Shown piece by piece: positions 11,670 to 22,799 of a stretch of DNA of 64,000 nucleotides. Position numbers and translations under genes: made by a program. The DNA is taken from NCBI GenBank assembly GCA_963682025.1, contig OY821519.1, positions 253,196,116 to 253,260,115 on the forward strand. Direction: 5' to 3'. The DNA is from Cordilura impudica (Eukaryota > Arthropoda > Insecta > Diptera > Scathophagidae). Each line of letters begins with the position of its first letter. Position 1 is the first letter of the stretch. Below the pieces are notes generated by a model. The model searched no databases. It was not told the origin of the DNA and worked only from the letters and a program-made list of their open reading frames with translations.

Positions 11670-12300
11670 AGAGCCCAGTACTCGAAATTTGAGTGCATAT
11701 ACAAAATTTATGAATATTTAAATAAAATTCATTAAATTGTGAATTATAAAATTCATTAAATTTCATTATAAATATTTGTTGAACACGTAGAAGAAATATA
11801 AATGGATTTGCTAATAAATAATTTTATATGAGCCTAAAGATATGCTAATCAATTTCACCCAATTCACAATTCAATACAGGGCAAGCACATTAAAGAATTT
11901 AATAAACACACACAACATTGTATAGTTTTATGTGTTCTATGTATGTGTCAGTTACAAAAAAAAAAAAAATGTACCAGGTGGTGCACATCTGCAAATATGG
12001 TGCACACGTACAAAGAAATACCTTTCAAATGGTATATTATTCTCAAAAATCTGTTGATATCTAAAAGCGTAGAAGAGGTTATAACAAATCGTCTTAAAAA
12101 AATTTGAAGATTTTCCATTTTGCGATTTTACGTTTTTGAATTTTTTCGAGATTTTAAATTTTTCCGTTTTTAAGATTTTCATTTTTGAGATTTTGCGTTT
12201 TCGTGATTTGCGATTATGAGTTTTTGGGATTTTACGAGTTAGCGTTTTTATGTATTACGATTTTGCATTTTTGTGAGATTTTGTGAATCTTCAGAAGATT
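11670..12300 (+). repeat. REP-A repeat with CGATTTT minisatellite
   Basis: Shares ordered blocks with 33418-34000: CCCAGTACTCGAAATTTGAG, TTATGAATATTTAAATAAAA, GTTGAACACGTAGAAGAAAT, a GCTAATCAATTTC...CAATTCACAATTCAA block, GGTGCACATCTG, then a minisatellite of GCGATTTTACGTTTTTG-type units. The order is kept between the two loci, so this is one dispersed family with a minisatellite 3' part. Partial copies are at 15480-15640, 30720-31120 and 45745-46110. I do not recognise it and see no coding capacity. Confidence 0.6.
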
Positions 12301-12611
12301 TTAAAATAATTTTATATTTTTTGTGTACGCGTTACAAATTCACAAAGCAGCATGTCATGCTATAGGGTAAAATATAGTCGATACAGAGTTGCTTAACTGT
12401 TTATTCCTTCTTACATTAAGTTAAATGGTAGTCCACCAACAAATTTTTCACTTTATCATCTTAAAGTGATTTTATAAAATATTCTCAAAATTTTCACTGA
12501 AAAAGTTCTCAAAATGAAAGAAAATTTCACATTCAATACACGGCAAATATGCAGAATTTATCAAGGTTCAGAAAATACACACACGAAACACACAATGTTC
12601 TGTTCAAAAGC

Positions 12612-13380
12612 AGCCAACACATATCTTTATTTTCATATCAATTATGTGCGTTTCTAAATTTTCTACGGTGCCCAACACAACCATGACTGTGTTCGTTTTA
12701 ATATTTCGTTATTTACACGAACATTTTTGTATCACATACTTTTTGTTTCAATCACACATAAAGCACACATTTTTGAGTGTTGCTTTATTTGAAGTTCATG
12801 TTCTGGTACGTGTAATGAAAAAAAAACAAAGAACATGTACAATAAACAGGTTCGATTTCAGTTATATTTTAAGTCGTGTTGTGGCTCGTGTAGTAAGAAA
12901 AAACACAACATGTACAATAAACAGGTTCGAGTTCAGTTATATTTTAAGTCGTGTTTAAGTTGTGTTTAAAATATAACTGAACCCGAACCTGTTTATTGTA
13001 CATGTTGTGTTTTTTCTCACTACACGAGCCACAACACGACTTAAAATATAACTGAACTCGAACCTGTTTATTGTACATGTTGTGTTTTTTCTTACTACAC
13101 GAGCCACAACACGACTTAAAATATAACTGAAATCGAACCTGTTTATTGTACATGTTCTGTGTTTTTTTTTTCATTACACGTACCAGAACATGAACTTCAA
13201 ATAAAGCAACACTCAAAAATGTGTGCTTTATGTGTGATTGAAACAAAAAGTATGTGATACAAAAATGTTCGTGTAAATAACGAAATATTAAAACGAACAC
13301 AGTCATGGTTGTGTTGGGCACCGAAGAAAATTTAAAAACAAACATAATTGGTATGAAAATAAAAATATGTGTGTGTTGGT
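12612..13380. mobile_element. Foldback-like palindrome with 75-bp repeats
   Basis: The left arm (12612-12957) and right arm (about 12958-13380) are inverted copies: CCCAACACAACCATGACTGT at 12669 reappears reversed near 13312, and the outer ends read CCAACACATAT and ATATGTGTGTGTTGG. Inside each arm is a 75-bp tandem unit (TGTACAATAAACAGGTTCGA): two units in the left arm (12836, 12911) and three in the right (TGTACA near 12998, 13073, 13148). Long inverted repeats made of short tandem repeats are the hallmark of Foldback elements. No transposase is present. The open frames within are arm sequence read twice. Confidence 0.7.
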
Positions 13381-13394
13381 CTAAGTTATGTTTG

Positions 13395-14670
13395 TTTACA
13401 TATATGTACGAGTTTTTTATTCAGTGTGTGTTTTTTTCTGAACTCTGGAATTTATTGAAAGTAAAGTTATCTTAAGGTCGACCTAAACCTCTCTACACTT
13501 ATTCTCATTTCTTAATTGTTTTTGCTTGCATTTGCTGGTTTCATTTTGAGGCGTCATGTGTTCAAGTAGTGGTAGTAGGAACTTCTTGGTATAATTTAGC
13601 AGTTTATGATTACGTAGACAATGATCATCACCACAGTGCTACAAGTACGAGTAGTAGTCGTAGTTGAAGTGGTATTGGTGGTGGATTTTGCTTTATCGCT
13701 TCATTCGGTTGTAATGTTAATAAAATGATGATTATAATAATAATGATGAGTTTGTTTGTGGCAAGAGCATTTTGTTGCTTTTGTATGTTTCTTTTTTTTT
13801 ATTATTTTTATTTGTAAATGATTCTTGATAAATGTTTGATTTTTCTCCCTTTTTATTTTTGGTTTTTGTTTTATAGTTGCCCTTAAATGTTTTGTAATCA
13901 TTTTTTGTATATCTTTTATTGGTTCATTGCTATTCAAACTTTTAAACTTGTGTAGTCATGTGAAAAATTAATCATTTAATGCATTATGATGCACGAAAAA
14001 AAAGAGGGCTAATTTAAGTTTAAGTAAGAGTAAACAGAATTGAAACATTTGGTGGCTGCCATAATGTTGGCCAGTCTGTCACTTAGAATTAAATATGTAA
14101 TTATTATTAAGAGCATCGCAAAAGAGTGTTAGATTTGGTTATAACGATTTTTTATACTAGCTAGGGCATACATAAAATTCTAGAGAAAAATATTTTTTAA
14201 CGTCGTCGGTTCATTACTTCATAACTGAGATGAAGAAAAATTCAAAACAGTGGACTGACAGGTTAGAATTGGGTATCTAGAAGGCGAAGACAATTACCTC
14301 TGCAAGCAAGGTCACGGCATTAGGATAAGTTTAATTGATTGAGAGTTTTCCAAAGGCCTTTGCTCGCTATATCCGAAACTGAAATCAAAATTTCTCCATC
14401 ACATGAAGTTTGGGACTTTCTCATACCGGGAATAAATTTATTCTAAAAAGAAATCGTTAAACTTAAACGCTGCAATAAGTTAGCATAATACTCGCCATTG
14501 GTTGTTTTTCCTTTTTGAAGATAATCACTAAAAAGGCTCTAGGAAATATCGCCGAAGGAAAAATCGCAAAAAAAAAATATTAAAAATGGCAAAAAAAAGA
14601 CGCTCTCAAACAAAATTCCCTCAAATGAAAAAATGAGAAATGACCCAACTTTTTGGGAAATTTTACGTAT
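13395..14670. other. No gene; imperfect GTA/GTG microsatellite
   Basis: An interrupted GTA/GTG tract lies at 13565-13685 and an ATAATA-rich tract at 13725-13745. The rest is AT-rich DNA without recognisable coding potential. Confidence 0.45.
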
Positions 14671-14671
14671 G

Positions 14672-15264
14672 TATGTTTGTGCTGATGTTTTTATCTGCCA
14701 AAAATATTTTACCTAGACCCATATTTTATTAAACCGATCGACTCACTTCAATTTCTGGGTCGATTTAGCATGTAAACCTTGTAATAAAACTGTAGGTCGC
14801 AAATCTGAATATATTTTTATGAAATTTAGTATATAAGCTTCTATCGTGCACAGGATGAACGCTATTGAAATTGGTGAAAATAGGTGCATGTTCAGACCTA
14901 GTTCCCACACAATTGTCATAATATCCAAATTATCATATGGATCTCGTTCAAATTGGGTTTGTGTATGTTTATTACATCCAGTAATCATACGATGTTGATT
15001 CCCGATCTTCACTTAAATTTATCAAAAAACAAAAATGTTGCACAGATTTTTCTCTTACTAGATATGATCAGGATCGGTCCATTTTTCCCCATATAAATAT
15101 AGCAACTTTATCATACTCAAAGGCAAAAAAAATTAATAACAATGCCACTCAAATTATGTGTATTTTCTATATCGAATTAGTTGGACCTAAGACATAGGGC
15201 CTTTAAACACATAGTACAGGATACTGTATATGCAGTCTATGCCGACTATAATTTTCTTACTTGC
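14672..15264 (+). mobile_element. HINE-1 copy a (diverged, 5'-truncated)
   Basis: Begins inside the element (GTTTGTGCTGATGTTT...). It keeps GTAGGTCGCAAAT, GATGAACGCTATTGAAATTG, CCGATCTTCACTTAAAT and GCCACTCAAAT, and ends GCCGACTATAATTTTCTTAC TTG. The GTCY microsatellite and the 5' CCCTATACCA are lost. It is among the most diverged copies of the family. Confidence 0.75.
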
Positions 15265-15479
15265 TTTTCATTATTAAAAGTGGGTAATTTTTCATTATGA
15301 AAATGACCCACCAACCAGTTTGGCAATTTTTTGTTATTCGCCTGCAACGCAAGGTACACCCAGCATTTTAAAAATGCAAGCAACCAGTTTGGCGAAATGA
15401 TTGAGCTCTTTTGACTGTCCATATAGTCATGCAGTTGTGCAAGACAATATGCCATTATTTTTTAAACTCTATACTAAGT

Positions 15480-15640
15480 ATCTATAATACTAATAGGTAA
15501 GGCGATTATTTGTGACCGATGATTTGTTAAACAGTTTTCGCCCGATTTTGAACAGCCGTATTTCATTTGAAAGGTATTTCCTTTTAGCTGTCTACCAGAT
15601 TTACAGATTTACAGATTTTAAAATTTTTAAATTTTTTTGG
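15480..15640 (-). repeat. REP-A fragment, minus strand
   Basis: AATAGGTAAGGCGATT, GTGACCGATG and CATTTGAAAGGTATTTCCTT are the reverse complement of blocks at about 45990-46110 (AAATCTGTAAATCTGC, ATACTTTTCAAAT, ACATCGGTCACAAG, AATCGCCTAGCCTATT). Confidence 0.5.
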
Positions 15641-15999
15641 AGTTCTTCTCATTTAAAATTGCTAAAAATTATACAATGCTATGTGTGCGTTTATTAAATA
15701 TGTTAATGTGTTTGGCTGGAATCTGCTCATTTATATAAATACATAACATAAGCAAATCCGATTCATTATATAATTTTATGGGCTATTTTTCCATAAATAT
15801 TAGATTTTGCATAATTTTAATTGATTTTTGAGTGAATTTTTTTATGGAAAATATTGATTAATTTTGGGCGCTTTTTAAACATTTTTCATATTTTGAGGCA
15901 ACATGTCATTATTTAATTTTTTTTGACCCATTTTTCATATTTTTTGGCAAAATTTCATATGCATAGGTATATATATTTTTTTTTCTTTGGCGATTTATT

Positions 16000-16155
16000 A
16001 TGATGCGTGGTAGAGCAGAAGAAAGCGTATAATTCCACAAATTCATAACTACAATATATTCTTAATCGGACCGGTTTTTTACATTTCAGTCTTCATCAGC
16101 GATTTATTGAACATTGTGATAATTGAATAGATTGTTTCTATATGAAATTTTTTAT
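16000..16155 (-). mobile_element. SINE-2 copy (3' part, hammerhead-bearing)
   Basis: Aligns with 43067-43230: GATGCGTGGTAGAGCAGAAG, AATTCATAACTACA, AATCGGACCGG, TTCATCAGCGATTTATTGAA and TAGATTGTTTCTATATGAAA. On the minus strand it holds a hammerhead-like motif at 16064-16104: helix I AATCG / CGATT, CTGATGA, a weak helix II, AAAA in place of GAAA, CCG and GTC. The head region with tRNA-like boxes is missing. It abuts the mariner relic. Confidence 0.7.
16064..16104 (-). ncRNA. Hammerhead-like motif, degenerate
   Basis: CTGATGA (16093-16099) preceded by AATCG and followed, after a 12-13-nt segment, by AAAA-CCG-GTC and CGATT. Helix I pairs perfectly. The essential GAAA is changed to AAAA, so this copy is probably inactive. 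Confidence 0.4.
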
Positions 16156-16189
16156 ATTTTTCGGGTCATTTTTCATTTTGCCATTTTTC

Positions 16190-16715
16190 ATAAACTTGCA
16201 TAACTTTGCCTGCAGATTGGACTGTTTTCGCGTTCGTTGGACACGATTCTCCCATTTCAGCCCACTGTTATGGTTTTTCCTTATTATCAGGTGTGAAGTG
16301 ACCGATGTCTCATCCATGGTTATGAATAGTTTGTATTGTTTTGAATAATCGCCATTTACTCTATTGAAATATTTTCACGATGCAGCTTTTGTTGAATTGT
16401 GAGCATATGCGGCACCCATCTTGCGGACAACTTTCACATCTCCAAATATTCGCTCCATAGAACTTTTTTGAAATGCCTATCATTTCAGCTAGCTCACGCA
16501 TCTTCAGCCCATGATCATTCATTTTTTGTATTTTCTTAAACGTTTCTGGCGTGGCCACCTTAATTGGTCGACCACAACCGAGTTCTTCTTGCTTATAGCC
16601 TCGTTTAAATGCTGCCCCTCAGTAGTCGTAAAGGAAGGAACAGACTTCCCCAGAATAGCATCTAGCTCGGATTTTATATTGGTAGGCCTGAGAGCTTTCA
16701 AATTAAATTATTAAA
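16190..16715 (-). pseudogene. Mariner transposase relic
   Basis: On the minus strand, SELDAILGKSVPSFTTTE (16690-16635) is the N-terminal helix-turn-helix region, and ATPETFKKIQK then GLKMRELAEMIGISK (16555-16460) is the second HTH. After decayed sequence, FITMDET (near 16315) contains the first catalytic Asp. AEMGESCPTNAKTVQSAGKV (about 16255-16200) matches the block after it. Frames shift at least three times and the second and third catalytic Asp regions are absent, so it cannot transpose. Confidence 0.85.
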
Positions 16716-18322
16716 TTAAATAACGCTGACCAATTTTTTCCCTATTTACAAATTCACTGAGAAAACAACACTAAACGTCGTGTCGTGGTGACTTGATACT
16801 TGGTGTTGCAATTGTAGAAAAAAAAGTGATTACATTTTAAGATTAGAATTACATGAAGAGTTCGGCAAGGACTCGAGAGAAGAAAAGTATTATTTTAAGG
16901 GCAATGAGATTAAAATAGTACCTAGATGATTTTTAAGCAACACATTGAGAACACAAATATCGCTGCAAAAAACAGCACAAACTACACTTGGAATAATTTT
17001 TTGAGTAAGAAAAACACTTCTGTTCGTGCAAAATGGCAACTTTTTCAGGCAGCCTATATAAATCTCAAGTATGGGGGCATTCTTTCTTTGAGGAAGTTAA
17101 TAAACTACAGCGTTATTTTGTGAAAAAACACGATGTTTATCATCGTTTACACCGACTTATGTGTTGATGCTTGAAACAAATGTGGAAGAAAGTCATCTCT
17201 ACACACTTGACCTTCATTGAGATATCTGGGTCGGATTCTTAATGAATACGGTACTAATAGAGTACCACACAGATTATTAAAACTTATACAAAAAAAAAAA
17301 ATTGTTGTGGGTGGAAAAACAACAACAACTGTGTTGTAAATTTATACAGCAACCTATTGTAAGAAAAGGTGAGGATAGTAAACTAAAAAGGATTTTTATT
17401 TATATTCACCTTGTCATCAATTGGAAAGATATTTTAATGCAATTTATTCAACTCAGCTCAAATCGTTATAGCGATATTCATCTGTCTGTTGAAATTTGCA
17501 ATTACCTTATAACATAATCATTCAAGAGTTTTAGTTTAAAAGCATTTCCTTGAAAATATAAGCAAATAAGTTTCTCTTGTTTTTTTTCGGAAACTTTTAT
17601 TATAAATTGTTGAAACTATTTGACTTTGACATTAGATCCTCTTAAAAAAAAAAATTAAATAAAATTGTAAGTTTTTTTTAAATGGATTTTAGCTTTTTAA
17701 CTTACGACAACAACAGAAAAAATGCGATGTTTTATGTTTAAATGATGTTGATATTTCATGTTTCATGCAACACTGATTGTAAGTTCTTGCAGCAGTTCTC
17801 ATATTCCTTCTCATTTGCGTCTGCTGCCTTTAATGTTTCTGGTTCCTCTGATTTGTATCATCATCGTTATCAAACATTATTATAATCGTCATTATCATCA
17901 TTAAGTTAGTTGGCAAATGCTTTACTGTTGTCGGTAGGTATGTAAAGATGGTATGGGTGATCCCATAGATTTGGACTTTTAGTGTAAAGGACTTTCATCG
18001 GCTCTAAAAAATTTGATAACGATAGATCTGAGATATTTTTTTGCTACTTAGAAAATTTTTGAAGTACCTTAAAGCACTTAAAAATGCTTTTATAAATTAT
18101 GGAGCTTAGCAGTTCTGCTGACATCAACTAAGCGCCATCTGACCTTGTCACTTGAATCCTAATTCTCATTCGTCTCATATTCAATTGAGTTTGATAATGT
18201 AAACTGCAAGAGAAAGGACACCGACATTATATACTGTATAATGCATTTGTGTAATATATGGGGGTGTTTGCGCTATTGAACTGTGAAAATATCAAAATGG
18301 GCACAACATATAATCGCTTATA
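16716..18322. other. No feature recognised
   Basis: AT-rich DNA. A 65-codon frame (16926-17123) and a 71-codon frame (17302-17517) have no recognisable motif. GCGATATTCATCTGTCTGTTGAAAT near 17471 is a weak echo of the HINE-2 GTCY region. Confidence 0.4.
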
Positions 18323-19139
18323 CAGGGTGAACCAAATAAGTTATTCGCCTCTTTTTTTCGGAAGTACAATCCTTGCGGTTAATTGTCATTCAAATGACTT
18401 CCCCGGCTGGCCTTGCAGTAGCCCATGGGATCAACCCAATTTTTCAGTACATCTTCGACAGTATAAAGCTTCTTATCCTTGCGGTTAATTGTCATTCAAA
18501 TGACTTCCTCGGCTGGCCTTGCAGTAGCCCATGGGATCAACCCAATTTTTCAGTACATTTTCGAAAGTATAAAGCTTGATGATTATCGTAACATTCATCC
18601 TTAAAAGCTCCTTAGAAATAGTAGTCAAACGGGGTAAAATCGAAGCTGCGCGTAGACCAGTGGACGGCTACTAAACGGTTTTCACACGTGCCACGCAAGA
18701 GATCGATTGTTTCACTGCTGGAAACCAAATGTTGTTGAGATCCACATATTTGAAAATGAGTCGCAAATAATCAGTTGTCATTGGCAGTTCGCTGTAACAC
18801 ATTTTCGATGAAAAATTACCCAATCATACCGCCGGCCCAAAAATCACAACAAAGATTACATCGTTTAGAATGTATTGGCTCTTCAGCAATCATGTGTGGA
18901 TTTTCTGTGCCCCAGATGCGACAACTTTGCTTGTTGACGTTACCCCCGAAATGAAAATGAGCCTATGATTTTTCGATAAAAAATGCTCATCTTCTTTCAA
19001 GCGTTCTGAATTAGGGAACCAAAAACGTTCCATAAAAAAACTCATTTCGTAAACCTCACTTCGTAACCAGCTGACATTGGTGTTTCAATACTCAAAATAA
19101 CCAGTGGTTCAAAATGCAAACACTAGAGGGACCACCCTG
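18323..19139 (-). mobile_element. DUF4817-type DDE transposon relic
   Basis: Ends with CAGGGTG (18323) and CACCCTG (19133-19139), preceded by TA on the left. The minus strand reads, in shifted frames, AHFHFGGNVNKQSCRIWGTE, NPHMIAEEP, CDFWAGGMIG and IDLLRGTCENRL, the core of a Tc1/mariner-superfamily transposase common in insects (often annotated with DUF4817/DDE_3). The catalytic Asp before AHF is lost to a stop. A 106-bp tandem duplication (18371-18476, 18477-18582) sits in it. It is related to 29821-31389 and 60010-61060. Confidence 0.8.
18371..18582. repeat. 106-bp tandem duplication
   Basis: CCTTGCGGTTAATTGTCATT starts at 18371 and 18477. The two units differ at only a few positions (for example CCCCGGC/CCTCGGC). 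They lie inside the 18.3-kb DDE transposon relic. Confidence 0.9.
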
Positions 19140-19960
19140 TCTCTCGAAAACTAAAAGTAGTAGAGCAAAATAGTTGTCTTTTTGAAACCCCCACCCCTTG
19201 CCCAGTATGAATTGGTTCGTAAGTAATTTTAGGGTTGCCAGATCGAAAAACGTAAAATTAGGTGGGAACAAAAATCGCTTATATCTCGAAAACTAAACGT
19301 CACAGTACTAAATTTTTGAAAAAGTGTTTTTTTAAATTGGTTAGAACGATCTAGTTTTATTATGGTTTATTAGATTCACCTATTCTTTAAAATGCTCCTG
19401 TAGTTCAATGGCTGCATTAACTTAATTACGTCACAGTTTCGTCTGTTATGGAATGTTACATATCTCACAAAATTTTGTTGACTTTAAGCATGTTGTTGTG
19501 TTTTTTTTGGTGTTGCTGTTGCACTCCCTAGTTAATACTCTTTTATAATTCTAAACATTTCCATTTACGAGTGCTCTATAAAGGTAAATATTCCTTAACT
19601 TTGTAAAATATATATGTATATAAAAAAAAAACAGCATTAAAATGACACAACATACAAAAAAAGAAAAAAGTTTCATACGTACGATGATGAAAAGACATCA
19701 TTTGCAAGTGGAAAAAGACGAAAAAAAAATACACAGAGAACGAAAAGAAAATGTGATGAACATGGAACTTTTTCCTTTAAAAAAACCCTAAGGAAATGTT
19801 TCAAAACAAAACAGCAAGAAATCTTATTCCTGTTGTATATGCTACAAAAAGAGAATGTTTCATTAGTGTTAAACACACACACACACACGCACACAAACAT
19901 ATACATGTCAAAGTTTATTCCAACAAAGTTATTAACAAGAAATAAAGTTATAATTGGGGC
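19140..19960. other. No gene; (CA)n microsatellite at 19872-19895
   Basis: AT-rich DNA with A-runs and a short (CA)n tract. No coding evidence. Confidence 0.5.
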
Positions 19961-19969
19961 AGGCTGAAT

Positions 19970-20300
19970 ATAAAATCACGCCTTCATAATTTATCAAAAC
20001 TTAACTTATATCGTGTGTTGATTTAAATCATGGTTTAATTATTATCCGGGCTTAATACTACATCAAACCCTGTTTCAAATAATGGCGTAATGCTTCAATT
20101 TATCTTGAATGTATTCGTTGCTTGACAATATAGCTAATCTTAGTTTAAATCGTGGTCTAATATTATATCAAATCTTGAATAAAACTGCAGCTTAGTATTA
20201 AAGCAATTTTTGCCTAAAATCAGCGTTTACCAAATCTTGATTGAAATTGTTTGACATTTTCTAGAGTCTAGAAATCATGGCTTAATATTATAAAACATCT
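19970..20300. repeat. Diverged short-period repeat (sat-C)
   Basis: Loose iterations of TTAAATCATGGTTTAATTAT, GTTTAAATCGTGGTCTAATA and TAGAAATCATGGCTTAATAT. In the reverse orientation these match TTAAACCACGATTGAAG-type units at 39960-40640. The period is irregular (about 45-130 bp). Confidence 0.4.
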
Positions 20301-20504
20301 TCACTACAATCCCGTAAGCAAACTCCTCTTCACAACAAACACATTTAACATTTTTATTTTTTCAAAAGTTTTTCACATTTTCATTTATATCTCTAGGGTC
20401 TTTGGAACGACTTTGATGATTTTAATTAGCAACTCCTTTGGGATGTCAATAAACGATTTTATGTAAAAACGAAGAGTATAGGTTAGTTATTGAGGGTGTG
20501 ATCG

Positions 20505-20640
20505 TAATTTTCACAGACAGACGGACAGATGGCATCACTAAAGCAAATTCCATTGTTATAAGGACCAAGAAAATATATGGTTTTGGGGTCTACGGAATTT
20601 ATTTCGATGCACAGTTGTGTGGAGGGTATACAAAAAAAAA
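20505..20640 (-). mobile_element. HINE-2 fragment, minus strand
   Basis: CAGACAGACGGACAGATG is the GTCY tract in reverse. TTGTTATAAGGACCAAGAAA, TTTTGGGGTC and GTGTGGAGGGTATAC are the reverse complement of the 5' part of the copy at 1944-2420. Confidence 0.65.
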
Positions 20641-20939
20641 ATGACCAAAGTGTTCAATATCAGTCCGTGCTATACCGATGCCATAATGTTGGGCGAAATG
20701 ATTTAAAATCTTTAATAAGTTATCTATGAATATGGTGTTTGCAGAGAGAGTAAAAGTTAAATTTTTTTTTTTTTTTTTAATACACTTTTACAAAACTATT
20801 AGGATGATTGGAACTGGAAAATCGTCACTGGATCTAAATCCAAATAACATGGTGGTTGAGGTAGCAATTCATAGACGCATTCATGCAATTTTAGAATGCC
20901 GAGAACACACGTGTGCACTTGTGCATTAGTATGGGTTCT

Positions 20940-21490
20940 TAGTTATGGTAGAGCTATAATAAAACTTTCTGCCAGATTAATAGACTTGATATCTTAAGAT
21001 CAGAAGAGTACGAAGGTCATATCAGTAATGTTACATTTTGGTACTTAATCCACTTCTTTACCAATTGAGCGTTCTCATGTTCAAATGTCCTAGGTAAGGA
21101 TCCAAAAATGTTTGAAAAATGTGGAAATGTAATATATGGCATTCATCTTAGATGAAGGGAATCGGAGTTCGAATGGCGCCCCATCATGGCTGTGGTGATG
21201 ACTCAAGTAGCGTTCATCCTTTCTTTTGTCATGGAAATAGTAGCTAAAACCATCTGGTCCATCCAAATTATAGCGTTTTCATCAGAAAAACGTTTTCGTA
21301 CCACTTGCTGTTCCATGTCATATAACTCTGAGCAAACACTTTCGAACGTCGGTAAGCGGTGCTTTTTTTAAATTTAAATCCCTTTAAATGCTTTTCTTTG
21401 CCTACCACTCGCCGTACGGTGAATACACTTGCATTTACACCCAAATTTAGCTGGTGAGCATGCTCGGATATACATGGACACAATTGACTC
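20940..21490 (-). pseudogene. Tc3-like transposase relic, copy 1
   Basis: Minus-strand blocks include LGVNASVFTVRRVVGKEKHL and KGFKFKK (N-terminal HTH region, about 21430-21360), MTWNSKWYENVF followed by a broken first-Asp block (about 21330-21285), and a decayed DGPDGFSYYFHD equivalent with HDGRKEEW-like remains. AGAAGAGTACGAAGGTC near 21003 matches the copy at 24.97-25.5 kb. Both derive from one Tc3-like family. Stops are frequent. Confidence 0.75.
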
Positions 21491-21816
21491 TAGTATTTAA
21501 GATTATTTAGGATAACCCACCCGATTCAAGTAGTGTCCTGAATAATGGAGTATCTCGGGGTTTTATAGACAAGGAGAAAGAGCTCAAGACTGAAGGAACG
21601 ACACGTTAGTAATTGCATTTACACCCAAATTTAGCTGATGAGCGTGCTCGGATATACTCTGGCTCCGTCATGGACACAATTGACTCTAGTATTTAAGATT
21701 ATTTAGGATAACCCACCGGATTCAAGTAGTGTCCTGAATAATGGAATGACTTGTATCTCGGGGCTTTATGGACAAGGAGAAAGAGCTCAAGACTGAAGGA
21801 ACGACACGTTAGTAAT
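21431..21816. repeat. 184/202-bp tandem duplication
   Basis: GCATTTACACCCAAATTTAG starts at 21431 and 21615, and both copies run through GAACGACACGTTAGTAAT. Copy 2 keeps two short blocks (ACTCTGGCTCCGTC and GAATGACTTGT-like) that copy 1 has lost, so the longer unit is probably ancestral. The first bases are the N-terminal end of the Tc3-like relic. Confidence 0.85.
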
Positions 21817-22154
21817 CTTGGCTAAATAATCTTTGATAATATTGGCTGTCCCATTGAGAAATATAATGGAATTATAAAAGAATGCGGGATATAAGTCAGT
21901 TTGTCTGAAGGGTATCGAAATCAAGGGGCCGAATCACCGAATTCGATATCGAGTCATATCAATCGAAATTTCATATTTTGGTTTATTATTTAGAGAAGAC
22001 GGACAAAATCAGCTCTCGTTTCACTTTTACTCTTAAGAAGGGGCCATAATTCATTAACTGTGTCATAGTAAAATTCTTCTTAGTATTTATTTTAGAAAAT
22101 AATATTTTAGAAAAAAATTTCGATCGAAAAATTTCGATAGCGAATGCGATGATT

Positions 22155-22348
22155 TGGCGCCCCGGTAGGTGAGTAGGTAGCGTGCTCGCCTATCATGCGG
22201 GGGTCGTGGGTTCGATTCCCACCAGAGGCTTCGGTATGAACTACTCCCTCTTTCCTCCTTAACCTATTTTCCTGAGATCAACACAATGCACTGCATCTGT
22301 AGGGGGCATCCCCTGAGTGTTGATTAATTAAAAAAAAAAAAAAAAAAA
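22155..22348 (+). mobile_element. SINE-1: tRNA-derived SINE
   Basis: The head carries an A box-like TAGGTGAGTAGG (22166-22177) and a perfect B-box GGTTCGATTCC (22209-22219), 31 bp apart, with a GTGGG/CCCAC T-arm stem. The body (TGAACTACTCCCTCTTTCCT, GAGATCAACACAATGCACTG, GTAGGGGGCATCCCCTGAG) is followed by a 19-A tail. This is the layout of a pol III-transcribed tRNA-derived SINE. Body fragments are at 22705-22790, 29105-29205 (minus) and 31462-31555. The long pure A-tail suggests a fairly young insertion. Confidence 0.85.
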
Positions 22349-22704
22349 CAGCTGGAGGGTGGTATTGGCTACAAATCATACTTCATTGGGTCACTAATAG
22401 TGCGCTTAAGATGGGTTTAGTTGGTTGGCTTTATCCATTTTAAAAGTCGACGGCTTTCGCTAAATAAAAAGCTTTCTCGCTAAATTATTTTTTACTCTAT
22501 TCATTCTCCTCTGAAATTGGGTTGAAAGGCAGACTATAATCGAAATATTCATTGAAGACCCTTTAACAATCTCTCTCTGAAGGGGATAAAATTAATAGCG
22601 TCGATTTTTACGCACGTAAGACCCCAAGTTGTTTATTAACCCATACAGCCGAAGACCTAACAATTTCATCTGTGTATATGAAATTTAAGTTAAACTTTCA
22701 CTAA

Positions 22705-22790
22705 TTTCAGATATTCTCTATCCTCCTTTCATTAACCTAAGACCAACAGAATGAACTGCTTTTATAGGGGACATGCCTTGAGTAGTGGTT
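22705..22790 (+). mobile_element. SINE-1 body fragment
   Basis: TATCCTCCTTTCATTAACCT, CAACAGAATGAACTGCTTTT and TAGGGGACATGCCTTGAGTA align with the SINE-1 body 3' of its tRNA head. No head and no A-tail remain. Confidence 0.6.
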
Positions 22791-22799
22791 TATGGCAGA

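Noticed and set aside
12944..13345. 133-codon open frame, and its 104-codon counterpart at 12644
   Set aside because: Both are the inverted arms of the foldback element, and the repeated peptide comes from the 75-bp tandem unit.
21283..21292. TTTTCATCAG as another hammerhead core (also near 23930)
   Set aside because: No GAAA/GTC partner or pairing arms at the right distance. The first lies within the Tc3-like transposase.
22155..22230. A functional tRNA gene
   Set aside because: The head resembles a tRNA with A and B boxes, but the anticodon arm is not convincing, and it continues into a SINE body and A-tail.
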